This document shows, one piece after another, positions 1 to 7,523 of a DNA stretch of 10,028 nt (positions are counted from its first letter, which is position 1; every line of letters begins with the position of its first letter). Source of the stretch: Planctomycetaceae bacterium. GTDB taxonomy: Bacteria; Planctomycetota; Planctomycetia; Pirellulales; Thermoguttaceae. Location: NCBI GenBank assembly GCA_031282385.1, contig JAITDV010000334.1, forward strand, positions 1-10,028, written 5' to 3'. A model generated the notes under the pieces. That model was not told the origin of the DNA, did no database searches, and was given only the letters and a program-made list of their open reading frames with translations. Both the position numbers and the translations under genes were made by a program.

Positions 1-320
1 GGAGGGGTTAGGGGTGGTCTCGGAGGAGTTAAAGGCGGTTTTTCGTTGTAGATTTTTTGTTGCGTTGATGTATTTTTAGGTTAGAGAAAAGGTCTAATAT
101 TTGCAAGGTTTTAAGGAAATTCTCGGATAAAACAATAACTATATTGCAAATTATAACTCTAAATTGCAACCAGATAAGCCCAGAATTTATAGCTCCAAAT
201 GACTTTTTCAGGGACAATTAAATAGTTACAAAAAATCAAACAACAACACGGCAAAATTGAAACGAAATGATTTTACGATTGTTTGATGTTGGTTGTGGTT
301 TTGCGTGATTTATTTTATTT
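1..320. other. Non-coding stretch with G-rich left edge
   Basis: No convincing gene. Bases 1-40 are G-rich on the plus strand (GGGG, GGGG, GG, GG runs separated by 1-5 bases), in sharp contrast with the AT-rich remainder. Plus frame 1 is open from the window edge to a TAG at 49-51 and reads as a glycine-rich tail, so the end of an upstream plus-strand gene cannot be excluded, but 16 codons are too few to judge. From about 60 to 230 the sequence is AT-rich; the short word ATTGCAA recurs near 143 and 163. No copy of the ~95-base repeat found elsewhere in the window is visible here. Confidence 0.6.
230..286 (-). terminator. Possible weak intrinsic terminator after the A2M gene
   Basis: Arms TCAAACAA (236-243) and TTGTTTGA (279-286) are perfectly complementary. 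In the minus-strand transcript the stem is followed at once by six U residues (bases 235-230). It lies about 35 bases past the A2M stop codon, the right place for a terminator. Against it: the stem is only 8 bp and AT-rich, and the loop is about 35 bases. Confidence 0.25.
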
Positions 321-3300
321 TTATTTTTCTATTTCTGTTATTTTAATTTTGTTTTCGTTTGAGTTTGCTTTTAGTTCCGGGGCGTACATGGCTTCTATTT
401 GGGTGGGCAATGCGCTGAAGTTACCGGGTTGTTCGGCTATGAAGCGGTAAGTTACAGAATGTTTGCCTCGCATTAATCGGTACACGAAAAATAATACACG
501 CTCGTCTCTAAACTCAACATACGCTCCTAACTCGTTACCATTGTAGCCGCTCCGCACTTCCACCGGTTCAAAACCTGCACATTTCCAATCTCCAATTAAA
601 ATACTCTCATAATCATTCTTGCTCTCAACTATAAGCTCAACCTCAACCAAATCTCCACTCTCAAAACGTTCCGTATCTGTACGCTTGAATTTCTCAACAC
701 GTTGCCCAAAAACTTGACCGCGATTGCCAATCACATCAACACGCGCCGAATCATCACGTTTTAACAAATACAATCTCCGCGAAACTTTCACCTCTAAACC
801 CGTACTCTTGATTGAATCCTCCAAAGTAAAATTCTCTAAATACGCATTGAAATAAAGCGGAGAATTATTACTATTGGTGTTGTTTGAGTTGTCAATTTTA
901 TTGTTGCGTTTTCGAAATTCTATTTTGTGTTTACCGGAAGTGATTTCGTTGCCGGACAAGACGAATGTATTGTCGATTTCAAAAAGATTTTCAGGCGTTA
1001 TTGTAACGGTTTTTTTGATTTCGCCGTCAAATAAAATATCTACTGTCAAGTTTGGTTTTGATTCGCCGGTTTGTTTCAAATATTCTGCAAACGCTTCAAT
1101 ACAAATTGCCGTATCGCGAGTTGAATTCCAATAAGTTGCGTGTCGTCTGTTGTTGAGTAAATATTTGACAAGCCGCGGCGCGATTGGACTTTTGGCATCA
1201 AGCCGCATCAATAATTTCAGATAATATGCTTGAGTCTCAAATTCGCTTCCGTCCCAAGTCCACCAACACCAATTATTATATATTCTCAAGTTGAGATATG
1301 CGGTTTGGTTTTCGTCATCGTTGACAAGATATTGTTCAAGAATTTTTACGCAATCTTTTGCCCGTTCAACATCGCCCAACGAACCGGACTCAAAAATACC
1401 TAAAAGTGAAACACCATACGGCGTAAGTTTACCGCGATCCCGCCAAAGAAAATCACGCATCAAAACAACATCGGGATTGGATTTGTAATACGCGGATTTA
1501 TCGTTACGAGTATTATGCAGCGTCTCAAATTCGCTTAACACCGTTAAAACAAACGCATCGGCAGCGTCGGCGTATTGTTTTGTTGCTTTGTCTTTTTTTT
1601 CTTTTTCGGGCAATTGATAATCTTGTAACTTTTTCACTTCGCGGGCTTGATATTGTAAAAGCCATTGGCGACCGCGATTAAGAGTATTATCATTGTCGAT
1701 TTTAACATCGTTACTTTTTGCCAGTAGCAATCCGTGCAAAACCAATGCCGTTAAATGTGCTGAACTACGCTCATAATTTCCGCCAAACCAACCCCAACCG
1801 CCATCGGGACATTGCATTTGTGTGAGCTTTGTAATGCCTTCTTTAACCATTTCACGAACTTGTTCAATATTGTAAACCGGATTCTTTTTTTGTAACGAAA
1901 ATTCTCTTGCAATTGCCGGTTTACGATTTGTACCAAGCTCTTGAGCGTTTAAGTTCGCGTGTGTTTTTTCCAATTTTGCCAAGTCGATATTCATATCGAT
2001 TAGTATTTTTTGGACAATTACTGTTGGCAGGAAGCGGTTGAGAGTTTGTTCGGTGCAGCCATACGGATAGTCGGAAAGATACGGCAACGCATCAACCAAC
2101 GACATAGCAAGAGTTGGCGAATATCGTAACGTTAATTTCGTTTGTTCGGGTTTACGTTCTTGTGGAATATTGATTGTAATTTCATTTGTGTTTTTGTCAG
2201 ACGCGATATAGCCTGACCATGATTCTTGTTTCAAAATTCCATGAACGTAAACCGGCAATATTTTTTCTATCGCGTCTGATTCTTCATCGGTTTTGGCAAA
2301 CATTCTAATTTTTGCGTTGCCTGCTTTTTTCGCGTCAACAAGCCAATCAATTTTGGCTTCACCGTTAGATGCAACTTTGATCGTTTTTGAACTCAACTTT
2401 TTGTCAAAAGTAATCAAATCGTCATCGGTTTCAAGTTGTACTTGAATATTTTTGTCTGATTTCAAATAATTATGAACATTCGCAGTAAACAGAACTTGAT
2501 CTTTTTCAACAAGAAATCGTGGAGTTTGCATTCGGATAATTAAATCTTTGCGAGTGATAATTTGAGCGGAGCCATAACCGACACGAGTTCCTTGCGACAT
2601 TGTCCAAACGTTAATTTTCCAACTTGTCAAAGATTCAGGCATTGCAAATTCTACATTCGCAACTCCATCTTGATCTGTTTCGATAACGCCATTCCAAAAT
2701 GCCGTATCAGAAAAATTACGACGAATTATCGGATCAATAAATCGATCCGAAATTGAATCGTCAAAAGCTGATATTTCGGCAATTGCATTATCATTATCAA
2801 CTGATCTTAATTTTTTATTTGCAGATGGCGCATACGCCGACTTATGAAGTGAATCACTGACTCCGCCAAATTCCGATCCCGAACTGACATTGATTCTTTC
2901 TGAGCTTGATTCGTCAAAAGCAACAGCAAATACGTGATCAAACAAACCGATGTTTTGCATGTAAGGTTTATTGTGATTGAACATGTTTATAAAATTATAA
3001 ACTCCAACATTTGTTTGGAAATTTTTATGGTTGTAACGTTTCCATTTCCAGAAAAATTCTTTTATGTTACCGATATTTGAACCTGCTGAAATATATTCGA
3101 CAGATTTATCGTAAACGGAAATTACAATTTGCCCGACAACAGGTTTGCCGTCAAGATCAGTAACAATTAATTTCGCTTTTGCTTTTCCGGCAGGTTTATA
3201 ATTTTCCGCGTCAGGTTGTACTTCGACATTTAAGATTCGTTTCTGCGGCGGTACAACTATTTCTTTAATTTCATTAAAAACTTTTCCGTCCGTAACCGTA

Positions 3301-6300
3301 ATCGCTTCAACAAAAAAATTAGGCATATCACGCAACTCAACCGGAATTGGAATTTGTGTTGACTTGCCGTTTAATTTTATTGGTTTTATTGTTTGAGCAA
3401 TTCCGTTTTCAGACCTGATCAAAAGATACACAAACGAATTTTCTTTATCGGTATTAATTCGCAAGTTGACGTTATCTCTCGGTGCAAATTCTGCTTTGTC
3501 CGGTATCAATTCGAGTGCATTAAATTTCCACGATTCGTTTGTGTTATGATTTCTATTTTCTATGTTTTGTTTTTCATTTAATTTTTGATAAACGTTGAAC
3601 ACGTATCCGCCTTCTTGTCCGTTAAGAGTGCAAGAAATTTTATATTGTCCTGCTTCAACCGCATTGAGTTTCAACTCTGCAAATCCTTCATTGTTAAACG
3701 TAACTTTCTCCGAATACACTTTCGTCTCTACAACATTAAAAGATTCTGTGCCGTTTTGTTTTGATTTTTTGTACGATAATTTATAGAGGTTTGCGTCACC
3801 TTTTCCTGTTACGGGTTTTCCGTCTATTCTTTTTGTCATAAAATTAACGTTGATTTTCTGATTCGGCGTGTAAAATCCTTGATTTGTGTAAGCGTAAATC
3901 TTGAACGGCTCATGAGCAACAAGTACAGAACTTGTGCCGATAATTGTTCGTCTGGAGTTATCGATTACTTCGGCAGTGATTGAATATTTATGACTGTTGT
4001 TGGGCAAAAATGCTTTGGCACTTGAACTGTCAATTTCAAATGTAACCGTTCCATCTGCGCCAATTTCTGTTTCATTAATTAGAACTTGTTCAGGCGGAGA
4101 ATAATTGTAACGATTCCGAATAAACATCGGGCGGTAACAACCCCACTTGCCCCAATTTGGTAACCAATCCGCGTTATACGCAAACCAAGAATAACCGTTG
4201 CCGTAAAGCCAATCCCAATACCGCACCGGATGCCACTCTGAATTTTCAGTTGACCGCAATACTGAATATTTGACCGTCGCTTCTGTAACCGGCGAACCGA
4301 AAAAATATTTTGCCCGTACTGTTATCTTAAATTTTTCGCCAAGTGTAATTGGTTCGGTTGGTGAATCAATTGTTACCTCATACTCAGGCTTCTTGTACTC
4401 CTCAACACGGAAAAATCCGTTTTGTTCCAGCCACGCCGAAGTTATATTTTTAGTATTCTGAATCATTACGCGATAAATACCAAGCGCAGCATTTTTCGGC
4501 AAAACATAATTCGCCGTAAATCCGCCGTATAAATCTAACGCAACACCGCTCTTTTCTTCAACAATTTTACCTTGCGGATCATAAATTACGTAATCAATTG
4601 TTTTGCCATTCAATTCATTTGTATCCGGTTGATCGTATTTATTGTTTCCAATCCACGACTTAATTTCAACTTTATCATTCGGTCTGTAAACAGGACGATC
4701 CGTAAGAATAAACGCTTTGAAGTTAGCGTAAACGTTTGCATTATTGTTACCCAAATACAAATAATCGATTCCCATCACCGCGAGTCTTTTATCTTGCCCT
4801 TTGGCAACAACCATACATTCATTCAAATGTCCGCTTGGTAAAGTTGATCCTGTAAATTTAGCAATTCCATATTCGTCAGTTTTCGTGTTAATTTGTCCAA
4901 ATTGTTTAACGTATCGATTACGTTGTGATTCTCTTTCATAACCGTATAGAATCTCAACATCCGCATCTTTGATAGGTTCTCCGGTTACAACATCAACAAC
5001 TAAATACACTATTGCATCGTTAAACATTTTTTTAACAATTGCAGTATCATTGAGCCAAACGATATTCGCAACCGTGTTGCCGTTTTCGATTGTTGCCGCA
5101 ATAAAATACAAGCCGGCTTTTTTGATCGGGACGTGAATAAAAGTGTCAGTGTTAAAATGATTTTTTGCCGGAGTAAGTTTTTCCGTCCACTCAATAGGTT
5201 TGCCGATAAGAAAATATTTACGCAATTGTTCTGGCGTCAATTGTTTATTGCTGAAGTCTTCTTGCAAGAGATTAGTAATTCGATGCAGACGATCACTCAA
5301 AGAACTGTGAGAAAAATTTACACGCGGTGATTTTTGTTGTTGTTCTCTTTGTGATTTTATTTCGTCAATATGCGCTTTAACATCAATTTCATACGCAGTC
5401 AATTTAACTTCTTTTCCGTTACGAAAAATATACCTCAAGTTTGCATTGAGTCCATTTACTTCTGAGCCTTCGTGTGTGAATTGTCCCCAGTTGCCGATAA
5501 TTTGGTCAAGTTCTTTACGGCATTCGTCTAAATTCACTGATTTATCGTTACAAAATTCATCGATAAGATTACTCAAAATTTCAGCAGCTTTAACGAATTG
5601 CCGTCGGTTGGAATAGAACGACGCGAGTTCAGTTCCTGCTTGAATTTTCATTTGACCTGTTAAAACATCGTAAGCTTCGCGGCATAGTTTTAAATAATTA
5701 TGCTCATCCGGCAATTTGAAACGTTTTATTCCAGCGGCAGTTTGAGCAATAGTTTCATCATCTGTAAGTAATTCAAGAGACCAAATGTTAGCTGTATTTT
5801 CCGGCTCTGAATTACTTATTCTGTAAATTTGATTTCTTATTGTCGGAGAACAATTTATCAGAGTTGTTGTACCGAATAAGCGATTGTTGGCTTCAGCACG
5901 TCCTAGCAATGTGATACCGCGAAATTTTTCAGGACAAATGTTTGCAGCTTGATTGAGTAGCCAAAGCCAACGTTCCATATCGTTTTTTGCAGATTCAAAT
6001 GTTTCAGGCAAGTTGTAAAAAAGCGGATTGCCGTCAATGTCAACTGCGGCAGCTCCTCTGTTTGTATAAGGATACGAATTGTAATCAGAATAATCAGGTA
6101 ACTGTGAAATATCCGTCAATATCTGCGGAGCAGCATTGTAACTTGAAAGGCGGTTCTCACGTATAACATCAGCCATATTGATGAAGAATTGTGCGGCGTC
6201 TTTTTTGTTGTCGTCTTTTATTACTAGCGGTATTGCCTGATTAAAAATTATCAATGCTTGTACGTAATCGCGTTGTCGTGTATTGACATATTTTGCGCGT

Positions 6301-6764
6301 CTGGTGTTTCCGCGAATGAATTTGTTGTCAAGAATTGTTCCTGTATGCTCAAGATACGCACTGTAAATTATAGCAATTTGTTCAAGTACACGCCAATCGT
6401 TTTTGTGGATCAATAATGCTTGTTCAAGAAGTTCATCAACTTCAGCAATACGTTTTAATCTTGTCAGACCATTGACAGCTTGTTTGATAGTGTCAGCGAT
6501 TTTGATTTTGTGTTGCGTGATGTATTTGAGATTTTGCGGCTCTTGCGGATGTAGGATCAGTTTTTTCAGAATATCGTAGGCGTCCTTGAATTTGCCAGCG
6601 TTTATCAACTCAACAACTGATTCAGTTGTGTTGACGGAGGTGTTATTATTTTCCGTTTCATTTGCGCAACAGAAATTCTGATAAACGCCGCAAAAATTAA
6701 AATTGTTACCTTGCCAAACAAAAAGACCGGCAAGAAACAATACAAAAGTAAAAATGGTTCGCAT
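321..6764 (-). CDS. Large secreted alpha-2-macroglobulin family protein with thioester motif
   Basis: Predicted envelope protease trap: a protease cuts a bait loop, the protein changes shape, and a Cys-Gln thioester captures the attacker. Seen in the 2147-residue translation: a hydrophobic N-terminal signal (about residues 1-34); a helical TPR-like region (about 45-480); beta-sandwich macroglobulin domains, including a TDRPVYRP motif at 688-695 typical of the MG2 domain; a bait-region-type domain from about 1084; the A2M core around TAFWN at 1354-1358; the thioester motif YGCTEQ with Cys1570 and Gln1573; an alpha-helical thioester domain with PDGGWGWF at 1653-1660; and a C-terminal bacterial MG10-like domain with FSALPT near 2115. 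It is longer than E. coli YfhM (about 1650 residues), mainly through the N-terminal helical region. ATG 6764 is the first start after an in-frame stop at 6777-6779; no Shine-Dalgarno is visible. No pbpC partner lies beside it in the window. Family assignment is firm; the target protease and the anchoring are unknown. Confidence 0.95.
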   Translation of the reverse strand: MRTIFTFVLFLAGLFVWQGNNFNFCGVYQNFCCANETENNNTSVNTTESVVELINAGKFKDAYDILKKLILHPQEPQNLKYITQHKIKIADTIKQAVNGLTRLKRIAEVDELLEQALLIHKNDWRVLEQIAIIYSAYLEHTGTILDNKFIRGNTRRAKYVNTRQRDYVQALIIFNQAIPLVIKDDNKKDAAQFFINMADVIRENRLSSYNAAPQILTDISQLPDYSDYNSYPYTNRGAAAVDIDGNPLFYNLPETFESAKNDMERWLWLLNQAANICPEKFRGITLLGRAEANNRLFGTTTLINCSPTIRNQIYRISNSEPENTANIWSLELLTDDETIAQTAAGIKRFKLPDEHNYLKLCREAYDVLTGQMKIQAGTELASFYSNRRQFVKAAEILSNLIDEFCNDKSVNLDECRKELDQIIGNWGQFTHEGSEVNGLNANLRYIFRNGKEVKLTAYEIDVKAHIDEIKSQREQQQKSPRVNFSHSSLSDRLHRITNLLQEDFSNKQLTPEQLRKYFLIGKPIEWTEKLTPAKNHFNTDTFIHVPIKKAGLYFIAATIENGNTVANIVWLNDTAIVKKMFNDAIVYLVVDVVTGEPIKDADVEILYGYERESQRNRYVKQFGQINTKTDEYGIAKFTGSTLPSGHLNECMVVAKGQDKRLAVMGIDYLYLGNNNANVYANFKAFILTDRPVYRPNDKVEIKSWIGNNKYDQPDTNELNGKTIDYVIYDPQGKIVEEKSGVALDLYGGFTANYVLPKNAALGIYRVMIQNTKNITSAWLEQNGFFRVEEYKKPEYEVTIDSPTEPITLGEKFKITVRAKYFFGSPVTEATVKYSVLRSTENSEWHPVRYWDWLYGNGYSWFAYNADWLPNWGKWGCYRPMFIRNRYNYSPPEQVLINETEIGADGTVTFEIDSSSAKAFLPNNSHKYSITAEVIDNSRRTIIGTSSVLVAHEPFKIYAYTNQGFYTPNQKINVNFMTKRIDGKPVTGKGDANLYKLSYKKSKQNGTESFNVVETKVYSEKVTFNNEGFAELKLNAVEAGQYKISCTLNGQEGGYVFNVYQKLNEKQNIENRNHNTNESWKFNALELIPDKAEFAPRDNVNLRINTDKENSFVYLLIRSENGIAQTIKPIKLNGKSTQIPIPVELRDMPNFFVEAITVTDGKVFNEIKEIVVPPQKRILNVEVQPDAENYKPAGKAKAKLIVTDLDGKPVVGQIVISVYDKSVEYISAGSNIGNIKEFFWKWKRYNHKNFQTNVGVYNFINMFNHNKPYMQNIGLFDHVFAVAFDESSSERINVSSGSEFGGVSDSLHKSAYAPSANKKLRSVDNDNAIAEISAFDDSISDRFIDPIIRRNFSDTAFWNGVIETDQDGVANVEFAMPESLTSWKINVWTMSQGTRVGYGSAQIITRKDLIIRMQTPRFLVEKDQVLFTANVHNYLKSDKNIQVQLETDDDLITFDKKLSSKTIKVASNGEAKIDWLVDAKKAGNAKIRMFAKTDEESDAIEKILPVYVHGILKQESWSGYIASDKNTNEITINIPQERKPEQTKLTLRYSPTLAMSLVDALPYLSDYPYGCTEQTLNRFLPTVIVQKILIDMNIDLAKLEKTHANLNAQELGTNRKPAIAREFSLQKKNPVYNIEQVREMVKEGITKLTQMQCPDGGWGWFGGNYERSSAHLTALVLHGLLLAKSNDVKIDNDNTLNRGRQWLLQYQAREVKKLQDYQLPEKEKKDKATKQYADAADAFVLTVLSEFETLHNTRNDKSAYYKSNPDVVLMRDFLWRDRGKLTPYGVSLLGIFESGSLGDVERAKDCVKILEQYLVNDDENQTAYLNLRIYNNWCWWTWDGSEFETQAYYLKLLMRLDAKSPIAPRLVKYLLNNRRHATYWNSTRDTAICIEAFAEYLKQTGESKPNLTVDILFDGEIKKTVTITPENLFEIDNTFVLSGNEITSGKHKIEFRKRNNKIDNSNNTNSNNSPLYFNAYLENFTLEDSIKSTGLEVKVSRRLYLLKRDDSARVDVIGNRGQVFGQRVEKFKRTDTERFESGDLVEVELIVESKNDYESILIGDWKCAGFEPVEVRSGYNGNELGAYVEFRDERVLFFVYRLMRGKHSVTYRFIAEQPGNFSALPTQIEAMYAPELKANSNENKIKITEIEK

Positions 6765-6824
6765 TTTAATAATGGGTTAAAGTTTTTAGGTATTTTAAAT
6801 TGTTCACATTTGGAAATCTCTGAA

Positions 6825-6920
6825 CTGTTTATACTTTAAATTCCATTTACCGCCGTCTGTTTATATATTGGGAAGCAGGCTTTGACGTTCTTGAGTCTCG
6901 TAATTTTATGGTACGAGCTG
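6825..6920 (-). repeat. ~95-base intergenic repeat, copy A
   Basis: Read on the minus strand it shares the family layout: GCTCGTAC at the start, CGAGACTCAAGAACG, AAAGCCTGCTT, then GGCGGTAAATGGAA and ending TAAACAG. By eye it is roughly 70% identical to copy B. Its internal hairpin is degraded: the second arm reads AAACAGAC instead of AAGCAGGC. It points toward the A2M gene and ends about 60 bases before that start codon. Confidence 0.85.
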
Positions 6921-6933
6921 CATAAAAATTAAT

Positions 6934-6967
6934 TTTATTCGCATTCAGTCAATAAAAAACGAATAAA
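6934..6967. repeat. Perfect 8-base inverted repeat
   Basis: TTTATTCG (6934-6941) and CGAATAAA (6960-6967) are perfectly complementary around an 18-base loop. It sits between copies A and B, about 170 bases upstream of the A2M start. It could be an operator half-site pair or chance in AT-rich DNA; nothing in the sequence decides. Confidence 0.35.
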
Positions 6968-7093
6968 TTTGGTTTTGGTAAATGGTATTTTTTAGAAGTT
7001 TCCAAAATAAAAATAGACAATAGTTTTCAAAGTAGTTGTCAAATTGTAACTGACTAGGTTATTTTTTCCAGTTGTATGAAAATTAAGCTGATA

Positions 7094-7130
7094 CAGTTTG
7101 TACAATCGATTGCGCGGCTCAAGAGCGTGT
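7094..7130 (+). repeat. Truncated left end of the repeat, copy B-prime
   Basis: CAGTTTGTAC, CGATTGCG and GGCTCAAGAGCGTGTA align with the first ~37 bases of the repeat (CTGTTCGTAC, AAATTGCG, GACTCAAGAGCGTAAA). It stops exactly where full copy B begins at CTGTTCG (7132), giving a tandem partial-plus-full arrangement. Confidence 0.65.
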
Positions 7131-7131
7131 A

Positions 7132-7226
7132 CTGTTCGTCCTATAAATTGAGAGACTCAAGAGCGTAAAAGCCTGCTTTCTAAGTAGGTATGCATGCGGC
7201 GGCAAAGGAAATTAAATTACTAACTA
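7132..7226 (+). repeat. ~95-base intergenic repeat, copy B
   Basis: Contains CTGTTCGTCCTATAAATT, GAGACTCAAGAGCGTAAAAG, CCTGCTTTCTAAGTAGGTA and GGCAAAGGAAATTAAA in family order. The arms GCCTGCTT and AAGTAGGT can pair through a 3-base loop with two G-U pairs. The right end is worn: the terminal GAACAG of copy C is not recognisable here, so the right boundary is approximate. Confidence 0.85.
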
Positions 7227-7230
7227 TTTG

Positions 7231-7260
7231 GAAGGTTTCGTTTCCTTCTTCCTTGTTTTT
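7231..7260 (+). terminator. Short hairpin followed by T-rich tail after repeat copy B
   Basis: GAAGG (7231-7235) pairs with CCTTC (7244-7248) around TTTCGTTT, and the sequence then runs TTCCTTGTTTTT. If copy B is transcribed rightward this could end the transcript. The stem is only 5 bp and the T tract is not immediately adjacent, so support is slight. Confidence 0.2.
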
Positions 7261-7332
7261 GTATATGTTGTAGAATATTGACGGTTGTGCAATGAATTTC
7301 TTAGTGAATTTTTTGTGGTTATTTTAAGTATC

Positions 7333-7427
7333 CTGTTCGTACTATAAATTCCGCAACTCAAAAATGTACAAGCCTGTTTTCCAATAAGTAAGCAGGCGAA
7401 GGTAAAGGAAAGTTAAAGTGTGAACAG
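7333..7427 (+). repeat. ~95-base intergenic repeat, copy C (best-preserved ends)
   Basis: Starts CTGTTCGTACTATAAATT and ends GTGTGAACAG, so the termini CTGTTC (7333-7338) and GAACAG (7422-7427) are perfect 6-base inverted repeats. An internal stem pairs GCCTGTTT (7372-7379) with AAGCAGGC (7390-7397) around a 10-base loop, with one G-U pair. It lies about 96 bases upstream of the M50 gene and points the same way. Confidence 0.87.
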
Positions 7428-7523
7428 TTTAATAGTATTTGAATTCGTATCGGAGTGAAGGTAAGTAACATTTTACTGTAAGGATTGATGACGGATTCGA
7501 ATTTATGTTTGTTATAAATTGAG

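Larger units (their letters stand above)
6765..7523. promoter_or_regulatory. Divergent intergenic region carrying the repeat cluster
   Basis: 759 bases separate the starts of two divergent genes, so both promoters should lie here. No open frame in it looks like a protein. It holds three full copies (6825-6920 minus, 7132-7226 plus, 7333-7427 plus) and one truncated copy (7094-7130) of a ~95-base repeat. The minus-strand end of the first copy contains TATAAA (6828-6833 on the complement), which could act as a -10 box for the A2M gene. I could not pair it with a good -35, so no promoter is called. The rest (6921-7093 and 7227-7332) is AT-rich with short inverted repeats listed separately. Confidence 0.5.

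Noticed and set aside
29..217. 62-codon minus-strand open frame
   Set aside because: It begins with TTG, has no Shine-Dalgarno, no recognisable motif and an AT-driven Ile/Leu/Asn/Lys composition; it is probably chance in non-coding DNA.
874..1134. Plus-strand open frames within the A2M gene (here and at several other places)
   Set aside because: All are short and antisense to a continuous, domain-rich reading frame; none shows a recognisable protein.
6825..7427. Repeat cluster as a CRISPR array
   Set aside because: Units are ~95 bases, diverged to about 70%, in both orientations and unevenly spaced; no short identical repeats with regular spacers and no cas genes.
6765..7523. tRNA or riboswitch in the long intergenic gap
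   Set aside because: I saw no cloverleaf, no T-loop GTTCGAATC-type motif and no known riboswitch core; the structure present is explained by the repeat copies.
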